DNA from: Sistotremastrum niveocremeum HHB9708
Lineage: Eukaryota; Basidiomycota; Agaricomycetes; Sistotremastrales; Sistotremastraceae
Length of the DNA stretch: 64,000 nucleotides
Assembly: GCA_001630475.1 (NCBI GenBank)
Contig: KV419428.1
Coordinates: 325,781 to 389,780, forward strand
Reading direction: 5' to 3'
The notes under the pieces: model-generated
What the model was told of the DNA's origin: nothing
The model's database searches: none
What the model saw: only the letters and a program-made list of their open reading frames with translations
Position numbers and translations under genes: made by a program
Part shown: positions 1 through 10,300 of the stretch, piece after piece
Layout: each line of letters begins with the position of its first letter
How positions within the stretch are numbered: position 1 is the stretch's first letter

Positions 1-1308
1 CTGTGGTATCTCCCTGGCGGCCTTTCAGCTGTCCGCCAGCTGCCCAACTCACACTTTCGCATCATCTCGGGCGAACGCGACGACTCGCGCGATTCTGACC
101 TCTCTCCCGGCCTATCAACCCCTATGCCTCCTCCACAACAGCAGCGAAAGAGGTCTATACCCAATTTAAAACGTCTCGACACTGCTTCACTCGAATCATT
201 ACCAAAATTGCAACTCCATCCTGTCTCTGATGATCCCTCCACTTCCAAAAAATTATCAGCTCCCCCGAAATCGCTATCATCACGCAGACCTAATTCGCCA
301 TCACATATACACCTGTCTGCTAGTTCGACTGCCCCCTCCCCTCGCACTCCCCACATCTCGGATCCACTCTCCACCGCGCGCATAGGCAATCTCGAGGAAG
401 CTCCAGAACAATTCGTAGTCTCCACGATATTGCCAAACTTTCTGTACCTCGGCCCGGAGTTGACGACGAAAGAGCATGTCGCGGAACTGGAGTCATTGGG
501 CGTCAGGCGAATATTGAACATCGCCGAAGAATGCCATGATGATCAGGGTCTCAAGCTCTCGACTCGGTTTGATAAATATCATCGCGTGCCGATGCGAGAT
601 ACTGTAGAAGAGGAGAATGTACTTCGGGGCGTACGTGAGGTCTGCGATTTGCTTGGTGCGTTCCACTTTGTCATATCGCATCTCAATCTTTACCAACATC
701 AACTTGATTTAGACGACGCTCGACTGCATGATGCACCGACTTATGTGCATTGTAAAGCCGGAAAGTCTCGCTCGGTCACCGTCGTCATGGGATACCTCAT
801 TCACTCCCATCATTGGACACTCTCACAAGCTTATGCTTTCGTGCTCGAGCGCAGAAAAGGGATCTCACCCAATATCGGATTCGTCTCCGAACTAATGAAC
901 TTTGAGGAGTTAGAGTTGGGTGGAAAATCCATCGGAGTCTCCTCCACATCTTCGGCCGTGTCCACGATATCAGAAGACCATCACGCTATCGTTGGAGGAG
1001 GGCATCCACCTGGACACCCCGGGAATTACCAGCATATCGCAAACGGACGGAAAGCGGGACATATTCGTGAAAGCTTACCGCCTGCTTTCGTGTCGTCGGG
1101 TTCGAGAACGGAGAGCGACCCTCTGGGCAATGCATTGGGCACTAAAGGTATACATCATGCTCATCCTAGCGAAGGAGATTCCGGTCAAGAGATGGAAGTT
1201 CGAGACTCCCAAGGTCGCTACAGACACGCTCGCAGAGCCCCTGTTGACGAAGCTACTCTGCAACCTATGAGACGGGTGAGCAAAGCTGGCTTAGAAAGCA
1301 CTTGGTGA
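1..1308 (+). CDS. Dual-specificity (MAP kinase) phosphatase, 5' end outside window
   Basis: The reading frame is open from base 1, so the gene begins upstream of the window. The first residues (LWYLPGGLSAV) look like the tail of a rhodanese-type kinase-binding domain, as found in MAP kinase phosphatases. A basic, Ser/Pro-rich linker follows, then the catalytic domain with the Cys-phosphatase signature HCKAGKSRS and the conserved block ERRKGISPNIGFVSELM. A 57-nt intron (656-712, GTGCGT...TTAG) keeps the frame open, but removing it joins CDLL to DDARLHDAPTYVHC, the usual family sequence, so I treat it as an intron. The role would be dephosphorylation of Thr/Tyr in MAP kinases, as in Msg5/MKP proteins. 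The C-terminus is low complexity and basic. The phosphatase identity is firm; the exact orthologue is inferred. Confidence 0.88.
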   Translation: MWYLPGGLSAVRQLPNSHFRIISGERDDSRDSDLSPGLSTPMPPPQQQRKRSIPNLKRLDTASLESLPKLQLHPVSDDPSTSKKLSAPPKSLSSRRPNSPSHIHLSASSTAPSPRTPHISDPLSTARIGNLEEAPEQFVVSTILPNFLYLGPELTTKEHVAELESLGVRRILNIAEECHDDQGLKLSTRFDKYHRVPMRDTVEEENVLRGVREVCDLLGAFHFVISHLNLYQHQLDLDDARLHDAPTYVHCKAGKSRSVTVVMGYLIHSHHWTLSQAYAFVLERRKGISPNIGFVSELMNFEELELGGKSIGVSSTSSAVSTISEDHHAIVGGGHPPGHPGNYQHIANGRKAGHIRESLPPAFVSSGSRTESDPLGNALGTKGIHHAHPSEGDSGQEMEVRDSQGRYRHARRAPVDEATLQPMRRVSKAGLESTW

Positions 1309-1519
1309 CGGATTTTGACACCTGAGCGTATACCCCGATTTCCTCCTGCACGTTTGCTTTGCCTTGCAGTGTATATGAGTATCTATTCATTCACTATGGC
1401 GCTCACCTGTGGGTTATCTTTCTGAGATGACCCCTCGCTGAGTTCCGTTATTTATGCTTATTGTATTTTCGTCTGTTTACTTTCTTTTCCTTTCCTGTAC
1501 ATCTTTCTTTCCAGCACGG

Positions 1520-2518
1520 ATGGCTTTTCGGTTAGTACTTACATTTTGCAGATAATATCAACTGTATTCATATGTTCGACGGTCAGGAAAGTATCGCTGA
1601 AGCCTGACGCGGGCTTCTGTATCAAGACCACGCTCGAATCCACTTCCACGAAGATCTTCCTGAATATATGTTATTCCTCACTGGTGCCTTTTCCACCGAT
1701 GGGCCTCGAACCATCGGCAATAGAGGACCCAAATTATGTCTTGCCGATCGTCATCAGCGAACTGAGAGAAGATAAAGATAAGAAGGGAGAGAAAGCTTTC
1801 GTAGTGGATTGCATTTATTCGAAGGAGTTGAAGGGCAAGGTCTTGAAGGAGCCTGATTTCAAAGAGTTTCTACAACGTATGTATCGTCAGCTCTATCTTT
1901 CCAGTTCCGCCCTACTGAGGTTGACTTGAGAAGTGGTCGCTCTGGAGAAGGTCGAGGAACGGCATGAACTGGTATTGTCGAGAAAGATCGGGACGCCGAA
2001 TATTGCAAGTAAAGGCAAGCTGCTCGAACGAGAAGCCACTGTTCCAGTATTTGCAACCTCGTCGGCCTCTTTGCCTGCCAATGTCCCCGTCTCCAGTCAT
2101 CGAGCAGACCCTCCGCCCAAATCGGCGCTCAAGAAACCTTTGATCGAAGAACTAACGCCGTCTCCCATTCCATCCTCTCAAGGTCGTTCCGCACTCCCTC
2201 AAACATTGTCTTGGAATTTGGAAGCTCAAAGCTCTAGTACTGACGATATCATCAAACTAACAATCTCAGTCCCTAATTTGGTTCGTCCCTTTTGCCGTCG
2301 CCGCACAGAACTATCCCGACTGTGACGTTCAGACAAAACAAAATTTCCAACAGACTACACTTGATGTAGAACCGTATAGGGTGATTCTACGAATAGGGGA
2401 ACCACCGATTTACGAATTGGACCAGAATTTCCAAGGACAGGTCACGCGGCAATTTAAAGTTGAACAAGCGGGTGCTGAATGGCGAGTGGCCGAAAAGCGA
2501 CTTATACTGACTCTGTAA
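1520..2518 (+). CDS. PIH1 domain protein (PIH1D1/Nop17-like, R2TP cofactor)
   Basis: Four exons (1520-1530, 1587-1876, 1931-2280, 2354-2518) give 271 aa. The start was chosen because an 11-nt first exon, MAFR, splices in phase onto KVSLKPDAGFCIKT, the usual beginning of fungal PIH1 proteins. The PIH1 fold is visible as KIFLNICYSS, then YVLPIVISELREDKDKKGEK, then a region ending near FKEFLQ and SRKIGTPN. The C-terminal exon carries a CS-like beta-rich segment (YRVILRIG ... VTRQFKVEQ ... WRVAEKRLILTL). PIH1 proteins act in the R2TP complex with Rvb1/2 and Hsp90 to assemble snoRNPs and PIKK kinases. The gene follows the phosphatase gene by about 210 bp on the same strand. All splice phases are consistent. 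Confidence 0.85.
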
Positions 2519-2684
2519 GATTGCAACGTAGTCTACGATACATGTACTATAGTGTCACCAAATGCACAGGCGAACTTATACATTGGGTTCGACAGGGAAC
2601 ATCGTGCCCCGCATTATCTTAGCATTATCGACGAACTAATAAGACGAAAGCATTTGCAGCCTCGCACACGATATTGATACAGCC

Positions 2685-4011
2685 TTAACCGGAACGACCG
2701 ATCAAGGCATATCCACTCCCTTGAGGGCCATGATGCTGATCTCCGAATAAGATCAATGTCAAAGAAGACATAGAAACAACGCTTGCCTTCGAATAACAAT
2801 TTCTACACATCAAAACCCCGTCTTTCTCTGTCAATTTCGAAGAATCAAGAGGTGTTGAACATTCAGAGCAGCGCAAGCACGATTTATGCCAAGTTCGGTT
2901 TGAAGCCTTTGCCTGGTGATATCAATTAGACCAAACAAGCCGTGCACACGAAACTCGACGTACCTGCTCTGCAAAGTACACGGCTTTATTGCACCGAGGA
3001 CACGTGGGAGTAGAACCAAGAGCAGCAGCATTAAGCCTACGCGCAATGTCCGAAGCGCTGACGGATCCGGTGGTCATGGGAGACAATAAAGCCATGGGGG
3101 TGGGCGATACCATGCTGTTGGATCGTGACGGGGCCGGGGAAACATGAGATGAACGAGGAGGGCTGGGCCGAGAAAACGAGGGCGTTGACCCGGTAAACGA
3201 GCTCCGTACAGGAGATGTCGCACGTTTCCAAGGCGCGGTTGCACGGATGGGGGACGTAGAACGATACATCTCGACTGGGGTTGGGCTAGATTCGCGAGAA
3301 TAACATGTGGGAGCATTGGAGGCGATTTGAATATCAGATTTATCATCATGGGATGCGAGGGAAGGGAGAGAGCTCGAGTCATCAGAGTCGATCGTTCCTG
3401 CACTGGGCTTGAATTCCGATGAAGATAATTCTTGCCCAGGGAACATGGTAGATGTTGGGAGATTGGCATGGCGCAGATCTAGATTTTGTGTTGGTAGGTT
3501 GTTGGAAACAAAGAGGTACCATAACGAACCAACTGTCGCAAAGTTCTTAACGTGGCACGATTTACTAATTCGCTCTCTCAGAGAACGGCGTCCTTTACTG
3601 CAATGTCACGGGATAAACTCACCAGTAAGGCTGGACACACTAGGTCAGTCTACTGGTATATCTCGACGCATATGGCGTAGCTCACCTCCTGGTCGTGTTC
3701 CTGAAGCTTGAGAGAATCAAGACGAGTGTTACAAGTAGTACAAGTTAGACAAGGCTTGTTGTGCGAAGCAGTTTAAGGTCTGGGAAGTGCGGTGGTTTGC
3801 CGAAGACGCGTACCTTATGATAGATCTGTACCAGGCGATTGTCAATGCATCGTCAACGCAAAGAAGATTCGAACTCACCTTTCGCGCAGGACCCATCACC
3901 TAGTTAAATGAGCCACTATCCACAGGAATATCGGAGACGGCTCACCTGCTCAGCAGCATATACAGCCTTATTGCATCGAGGGCAAATAGGAGTCCCACCG
4001 AAGGGATGCAT
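2685..4011 (-). CDS. Two-LIM-domain protein (cysteine-rich protein type)
   Basis: Nine exons (3946-4011, 3879-3899, 3814-3825, 3686-3754, 3623-3630, 3530-3564, 2964-3478, 2787-2912, 2685-2735) give 300 aa. The first LIM module begins CPRCNKAVYAAEQ and ends PYCKSCHVKNF. The second begins CPRCNKAVYFAEQ, continues WHKSCLRCSECSTPLDSSKL and ends MCRNCYSKHHGPQGSGYAL, the typical CRP/CRIP tail. About 165 residues of Ser/Pro-rich linker separate them. LIM domains bind zinc and act as protein interaction modules, often on actin or in transcription complexes. Exons of 12 and 8 nt are required to complete the first zinc finger. The last intron starts with GC (GCAAGC) instead of GT. Every phase fits. Confidence 0.85.
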
Positions 4012-4102
4012 TGGCAATCGAGATAGTACGGGGAGAAAAGAGAGTGCTGGAAGGGCCTAGGGGAAACAAGCCAATATATATGAGAGAGAATGCGTGCAGG
4101 TT

Positions 4103-5060
4103 ACACAGCATGCAAAGTACAGTTTTTTCAATGAAAAAGGGGTGGGAAAATGCTGAAAAATGAGCACCGTTTACCAGTGTAATTCAGTGGGAACTGCCTG
4201 AAAAAATCTGTCAAATTTGCATTGAAACACAGTGAAAAAAGCATTGTTTTCTCAATGGAAGATGATTGAAAAAACCCTGAATCCATGCCATTTTTATACA
4301 GGCATTTTTCACTGCATTTCATTGAAAAATCGACACCCTTTTTCAATCTAGAGGCAATGCAAGTAGGCAAGCTTTTTGCAGTGCATTTCAGAGGGAAAAG
4401 TTCTGGTTGTGACATAGATTTTGCAAAGGGAATATACTGATAACAGAGACCATGGTTTCAAGATTTTCCCCACCCGACTTGCAAGCTGTTCTCACTTGAA
4501 AAAAGCGTGCAAAAACCGTGGGAATGCACAGTGGGAAAACCAAATGGGGAATCCCGGAAAACGGCAAACCCGCAATCGCAGAGTCCGCGAATCCACGATT
4601 CCCGCAATCGCAGAATCCACCAATCCATCAATCCCGCAATCTAGCAATGAGAAATACCGCACGCCAGGATTCGCACATCGGTGTGCACGTGAATGCTGGG
4701 ATCCACGCATTCCGTTGGTCGTCTTTCAGATTCCGGTCTTCTCGGTATACTCGATTGCTTTGTCTTCTCGCAAACTCGCAAACCCTCGTTCCTCTACATT
4801 CTCGCAATCTGATACTGCTTGATTAGATGTGATTCCATAATCGCATTCTTGTTCTGTCAATTCCCGCCTATCCGTTCATCGGCGATCCCGGAATCACCAC
4901 TGTCGCACCCATTCCTGGGAAACCCACGTCGGAGCACGACTGTCTGTCCAACGTGGAATACGAGATTATGCGTAACTCGTCTGATTTCGATTACAAGCTC
5001 TCGAATATCCGATCTATATCCATATTCTCTCTGCCGTCAGCCCTCCACTTTCAACAACAT
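4103..5060. repeat. 958-bp dispersed repeat, copy A (inverted relative to 48096-49053)
   Basis: This stretch matches the reverse complement of 48096-49053 over 958 bp with no length difference and only three substitutions that I noticed. Outside these limits the similarity stops abruptly on both sides. The inside has short ACGATTCCCGCAATC-like direct repeats around 4570-4640 and a T/A-rich arm at 4120-4400. I see no terminal inverted repeats and no target-site duplication, so the type of element is unknown. ORFs of 70-133 aa in it occur on both strands and do not look like protein genes. Confidence 0.9.
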
Positions 5061-5198
5061 GACATCCTGGCCTACCTCGGTGAGCCTCTCATTCAGGTCG
5101 ATGTAACGGAGAATCAGGTTGATTGAGGCACGAGCTGGGAGAGACGTCGTGTTGCGGTATGTGCCTGTCGTTTCCTTAGTCACGATATCTTCGCTGAC
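5037..5198 (-). CDS. Small coding-like ORF entering repeat copy A
   Basis: A 53-aa frame beginning MKVSEDIVTKETTGTYRN and containing NLILRYIDLNERLTEVGQD ends in a TGA at 5037-5039. Its last eight codons lie inside the right end of the 958-bp repeat. The amino-acid composition is protein-like and the start lies in a longer open stretch that could be a downstream exon. It may be the remnant of a gene cut by the repeat, or a chance ORF. No family is recognised. Confidence 0.3.
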   Translation of the reverse strand, partial: VSEDIVTKETTGTYRNTTSLPARASINLILRYIDLNERLTEVGQDVMLLKVEG

Positions 5199-5489
5199 CT
5201 TCATCTTTTGTTCGTCCAGTCGAACCGTTACCTAACCTGCTACTAGAATCGAGGCCTCCTACGCAGCTTAATGTAATATTCTCTTCAATGAAAAGATCAT
5301 AATACCACATTGGTTTTGATTTTGTGGCCATTCTCAACACGACATGAAATTTTTGACCGCAATACAGTCCCGCAAAGATGGGGTGTAAGCAAACATTCGC
5401 ACAAATCGAAGCAATGTATATAAATTTCTCCAAGGAACAGCGGAAACATGGACAATATTGACAATAGAAAGATACAGCACAATATATTC

Positions 5490-6763
5490 CTAGTGAAACT
5501 GAGGTCGTCTTTGTTTCTTGATCGACTTGCGCACTTGGAATGCCTGCCTCTGCCGACGACGTCTTAAGCCGATGTCGATTCGATTGTCACCAAATTCATG
5601 GAGGCATATAACTGCGTATTCCATTAGCCATATACACATTAGTCAACAGCTGTTGACCTACTCATGTTGATGGAAGATCCCGTTGTAAGGCCAGTTTGCT
5701 TCGCAGGGCGTAAGATACATGTCGTCGCAAGTCACACTGAACTCACCGCTTGATAGCGACAGACGCGGGGACCAGGGGACTTCACGATCAACGCTTCTCC
5801 TTTGTGCATGGTCGAGACTATACTGGAAATGTGGGCTTCTTCCGATGTCCAGTCACGAGTAAGCTTGAATACAAGGTTCTGGATAGAAGGTGACGAGTAA
5901 GTGAGATGCAAGTGAGAGAGCGACATCAGTATTAACAGAATGCACGTACTTGCTTGTCAACCATTTTTTGTTTGGAGTAATATGTAGTCATGGTAACGTG
6001 AACCCATTGACCGTCTCTGGGAGTCCCGCCTCGAAGGTCACCGGTCTTGCTAACGATGCATTTGACTCCTATTATTAGTTAGTTTAACCTTAGCAAGGAA
6101 GGAGAAGGAAAGAAGAACCGTCAACAATTCGCCGTGTTCCGACCGAGCGCACTTCAGAGAGATGGGTCTGGTCTTGGTGGATGTGGGGGGAGGCGGATTG
6201 GCTTTGTGTTCTTAGCTGGATTGGCGCCAGTTGACTGACGGGTAAGAGATTCTGCTCAAGAATGCTGGTCATTCCGTCCTGCAAGGTGATCCATGTACCG
6301 ATGATGTGAATTGGGCTACGATAGCATGGGGATGATGAGGAATGCGAATGGGCTGGGAATGACGTGCTTACTTCGGGCCATCCACCGCGAAAGCGATGGG
6401 ACCTTCGGCGTGGCATATTTCGACGTTGATAGATACACTCTCTGTCTACAAAGGTACGGTGAGGTAGGGAGTGGGTGTGGCCAGTAGAGCTTACCTTTCC
6501 GACTTCTAAGTGTGTGAGATTGGCCCAGCCATCTGAGGCTGAGCCCGACTGATTTTCAGGAGCTCCGCATAATCGCACGCCTACCACGCTCCGCCCAGGA
6601 TTATAATCGTAAAGTGAGATCGATTGTATACGAAGGGCGGCCAGGGCTTGAGGGCTTGACACAAGCAAGGGTTGCCTAGGGTGGACTTCCCAACAGCTAC
6701 GGGTATATGAGCAACTCAGCGATGACGATCGCAAAGGACTTACTTTGTGCTGAACGGTATCAT
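5490..6763 (-). CDS. Uncharacterised 300-aa protein, weakly FKBP-like
   Basis: Eight exons (6744-6763, 6495-6696, 6372-6445, 6119-6315, 5950-6068, 5747-5878, 5662-5698, 5490-5611) join in phase to 300 aa, starting MIPFSTNCWEVHPRQP. A middle part (TPRDGQWVHVTMTTYYSKQ, then STMHKGEALIV) has the spacing of an FKBP-type peptidyl-prolyl isomerase core, but the usual catalytic aromatic residues are not evident, so this is only a hint. The C-terminus is very basic (GLRRRRQRQ ... KSIKKQRRPQ), which would suit nucleic-acid binding or nuclear import. Consistent phases across seven introns argue for a real gene. The function is not known. Confidence 0.55.
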
Positions 6764-7378
6764 ATCTTTATCGGTGGGAAGTTATCGATGGGAAGTCTTG
6801 ATTCATGGGAACCGCCAAAACGCGCATTTCTTATACTGTGAGGCGAAGAGCGCATCGACGCCCACACGAGACAACGCATATTCGTCAATCGGGCACCCTG
6901 AAAAGATCGGATGAGCGCGCACTGGTCACAGCCATATTTTGGGGCCTAAGAGGTCGCCATATATGGGCCTTGATGAGGGAGAACAGAGAGGGACACGTTA
7001 CGACACACGAGGCGTTAGCCGAAACCGGATTACTGGGTCAAGAGATTTGCTACTTTGGGTTCGAGGTTTGCCGAGCATTCTGACATGCGGTATCCTCATG
7101 TTATCGGTAATGTAATGCTGATACGGTTGTGCTTGGTCAGTCGGGCTGGCGTTAATTCTCAAGGCGTTGTACGTCCTGACCAGTTCCTGACTTGTCCTAC
7201 CTTACTATGATCGGCTGTCATCAGATCAACGCAAGGATCAACGCAGCCGACACTGGAGAGGAGAGTGGACTCAAATACACGGTCATTGAATCAGAATCTT
7301 TCAAATCTAGATACTGTATTTTTGTGTATTATGGTCACCGTGCATGGACTTAAATTGGGCTCTAGGAATTTCAGGTGA
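6764..7378. other. Intergenic stretch, no gene seen
   Basis: The only frame of note is a 92-aa plus-strand ORF at 6805-7083 with no recognisable family. The right part lies just beyond the transposase gene's 3' end and may belong to that element, but I could not find its terminal repeat. Confidence 0.4.
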
Positions 7379-10300
7379 CTAATCGTTGGCAAGTTCGAGG
7401 CAGCTCTGCTTCTCGGCCGTCGGATGTTCGGATTTTGGCCCCGACAATACAAGAGTTTGCGAGAAATCGTTTGATTCGGTGTACCGGTACTGAGTACTAC
7501 AGCAAATTGATTTATAAGGCATCCGATGTAAGACAAAAAATCGTTTGGATGCGTTAATTACTGGTGAAGTAGTTGATGTACTCGCACCCGTACAACACAG
7601 TTGATATTTGAGATGTGGCCAAAATAATGCCTCCGGACACAATCGATCGCGGGCATCTTCTAAGGAGCAAGGCAGGTTTGAACGCATTTTCTCAATCCTC
7701 TGCTTGATATTGAAAGCCATTCTGGATGAGCGAATTAGCAAGACCCACAAAACACGATACGAGTTTCAACTCACCCTCAGTAATGGCAGAATCCAAATGC
7801 ATTCGGATCGCGAGAGATTAGACAGATGAAAAGGCGCGCTAGCGCAGTGGCCAAGGATGTCTTCAAGCGCTATGAGAACACGACGATCTGGCTTTTTATA
7901 GTAAAGCTTTCCCCCGCTGATTCCATGTCGGCGATAGGGGTCTAAGTGTCTGTCTTGTTGGCTCAAGTCGCTATAGGGTTCGACGATGACCAACATTTTT
8001 GGGTCGGAAAGCTGGCCGACAAGGTTGTGGTATGCGATCACTTGGCAGATGGTCCCGGCCTTGGTCGAGTCGCCGCTCCTGAAATATATGACACTGTCTC
8101 TGAATGAGTAGTCCCGCGAGGTAAAGTTTACTCCGCGATGTCGCACGGCACGGTATGCGATAATTTCTCCAAACTTAAATTTGCGATTGGGGCTGAGAAT
8201 GCTGCTTTGAATGTACTAGCTTCAGGCTCATCAAAGGGACGTACCTGCCAAGTCTCTCTCTCATCAGAGCTTCCGCTTCCGGGGCGAGAAGAGTAGAATG
8301 ATTGACTCGAGGAGGATCGGGAAGAGAATCCTCTCCTTGTTGTTCAGCCAAATCGCTTAGGAAGGTCCCTCGGATGTCGGAGCCAAAAGTCTTTCTAAAG
8401 ACCTCCTTCACGTGATCAAATACGGCAGGTAGATTGCTGCTCTCCAGGATAGCTCGGAGGGAGCTGCCCATGCAGAAATAACGCATAAACGTCGATGCAA
8501 GCTCACCTAATCTTTCCTGTGAGCTGGGCGGAGCTAGGTCAAAGAAGGCACACACCAATTCGTGAATTGTGGTTGAGAGACTGCATGATACCATTGTAAC
8601 GTTCAAAAGCAAAGGTGCGCCAGGCATGAACGGGACCGAAACGTTTCAATAAATCAGGTAGATGAAGAGCTGCGTGATGGTTTGGGACCAAGGTTTGTTC
8701 TCGGAAAAGGGTTTTGACACCTGCGAGATATGCGAGCGTCGAGGACCGATACAGCTCAATCGTTTCGTGATCAATTATTCGAAGGTGAGACATGTTGATC
8801 ATAGTGATCAGATGCATGAAGTTCTCGAGCATCTGTTGATAACGCTCCTCGCTGTTTGACCAGAGCTTGGTGAGCGAATACACGAGAGAGATCGAGCACA
8901 GATTGCGCCATTCATCAGCTTTTAATTTTCCGTGCGACGTACTGCCAGCAAATTTCGGCGCCCTCCCCAACCAGGAAGGAGTAGTGATAGTTTTCTGGTC
9001 TGACCAAATAGTAGTCAGCGTTGACTTGCCTAAGACAGCCTTCCTGGCCGGTCCTGTGAGACCTTGCTGCTCTCTCTGAGCGAATTTTATCAGCACAGTT
9101 TCAAAGCATTGATTTGCACACTCCTCACCCAGAGCATCAGTTCTTCAATTAACATAGAGAGATTGCCTTGGGAGGGGAGCTCTCGGGCACGGCACAAGCG
9201 TCGGAGCATATCGACACCTAGCTTCTTCAATCGACCGCGTCCGGTTGTGGTCACGAGGATATCCTCAGCCTTGGAGTAGGCATCCGCGGATTGCTCGTCC
9301 TCCGAGTCAGACGACTCAGCTCCATTTTCAGAATTGGAGACATGTGCGCGCTGAAACAGATTTGGTCCACTTCAGTGGATTGATCATCTAACCCTCGGTG
9401 AACTCACCCATTTCTTTAAGGACTCCCACAAGTGACGCTTTGTCCCATCGAACGATACAGAGGCCTTCCGGCAGAGATCCTTCAAGCTTTCCAAGTTGAT
9501 TTTCTGGAGAACTTTCCTTGCCTTGTCTTCTGGAGAGGTGGACGTTTTGACTCGGGACTCCAACGAAGCCATAGCTTCCAAGACGCTCTGGTGTTCTGGC
9601 GAGAGATGTGAATTGGTGGGATCGTTCTCAGCCTCACCCGGTTGATCCGTCAGGCCATCCACATTTTTGTCCGTCGCATCCGGTGGGTTTGTCGGTCTCG
9701 CAGAGGCTTCTTGAGGTTGTGGATAGAGGCGAAGCCCAGTCTCACACTGGATCGCATAAGAAACCGAATGTTGTCGCAGAGAAATCACTACACGTACCCA
9801 TTTAGCGAGACGGGTCGCCAACATCGCCTTTGGACCTCCCCAGCGAAGCCCACGCTCCCAGGCCAGCTGTCGTAGCGTAGCTAGCTTGTGCTTCTTGACC
9901 ATTTTTGTCTCGGTGAGACAGAACATGTCATCTTCTGCGTTGGATAACGCTTCGGTGGTTGTCAGCACACGATGCGGTTGTCTGACTCCATCGAAGTCCT
10001 CAGACTTGTCACTCATGCCCCACAGAGTCCGACAGTGAGTTTCGAGAAGGCCGAGGAGAAGTGCGTGCATAGAATCAATCACTGTGAATAGGACAGCATT
10101 CCAGTACGAGAGTCGAAGAAGGACGCTATAGCGGAGACCATGAGTATCGACAATCTCAGCGCGTTCAGCCTCGTCCGCCGCATCTCTCCATTTTAATGCC
10201 TCCACTATATGATTATCAAATGAACGCAGTGGCCAGGAGTTAACGTCAATATTGTCGATGTCGGACAAGGTCAGAAGACAGATACGACAGAAGTGGGAAG

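Noticed and set aside
4421-4826. 133-aa and 102-aa ORFs in repeat copy A, with the same ORFs in copy B
   Set aside because: They overlap each other and opposite-strand ORFs and follow short DNA repeats, so they reflect repeat sequence rather than genes.
9608-9875. Plus-strand ORFs antisense to the transposase gene
   Set aside because: They mirror the coding frame of the transposase and show no family features.
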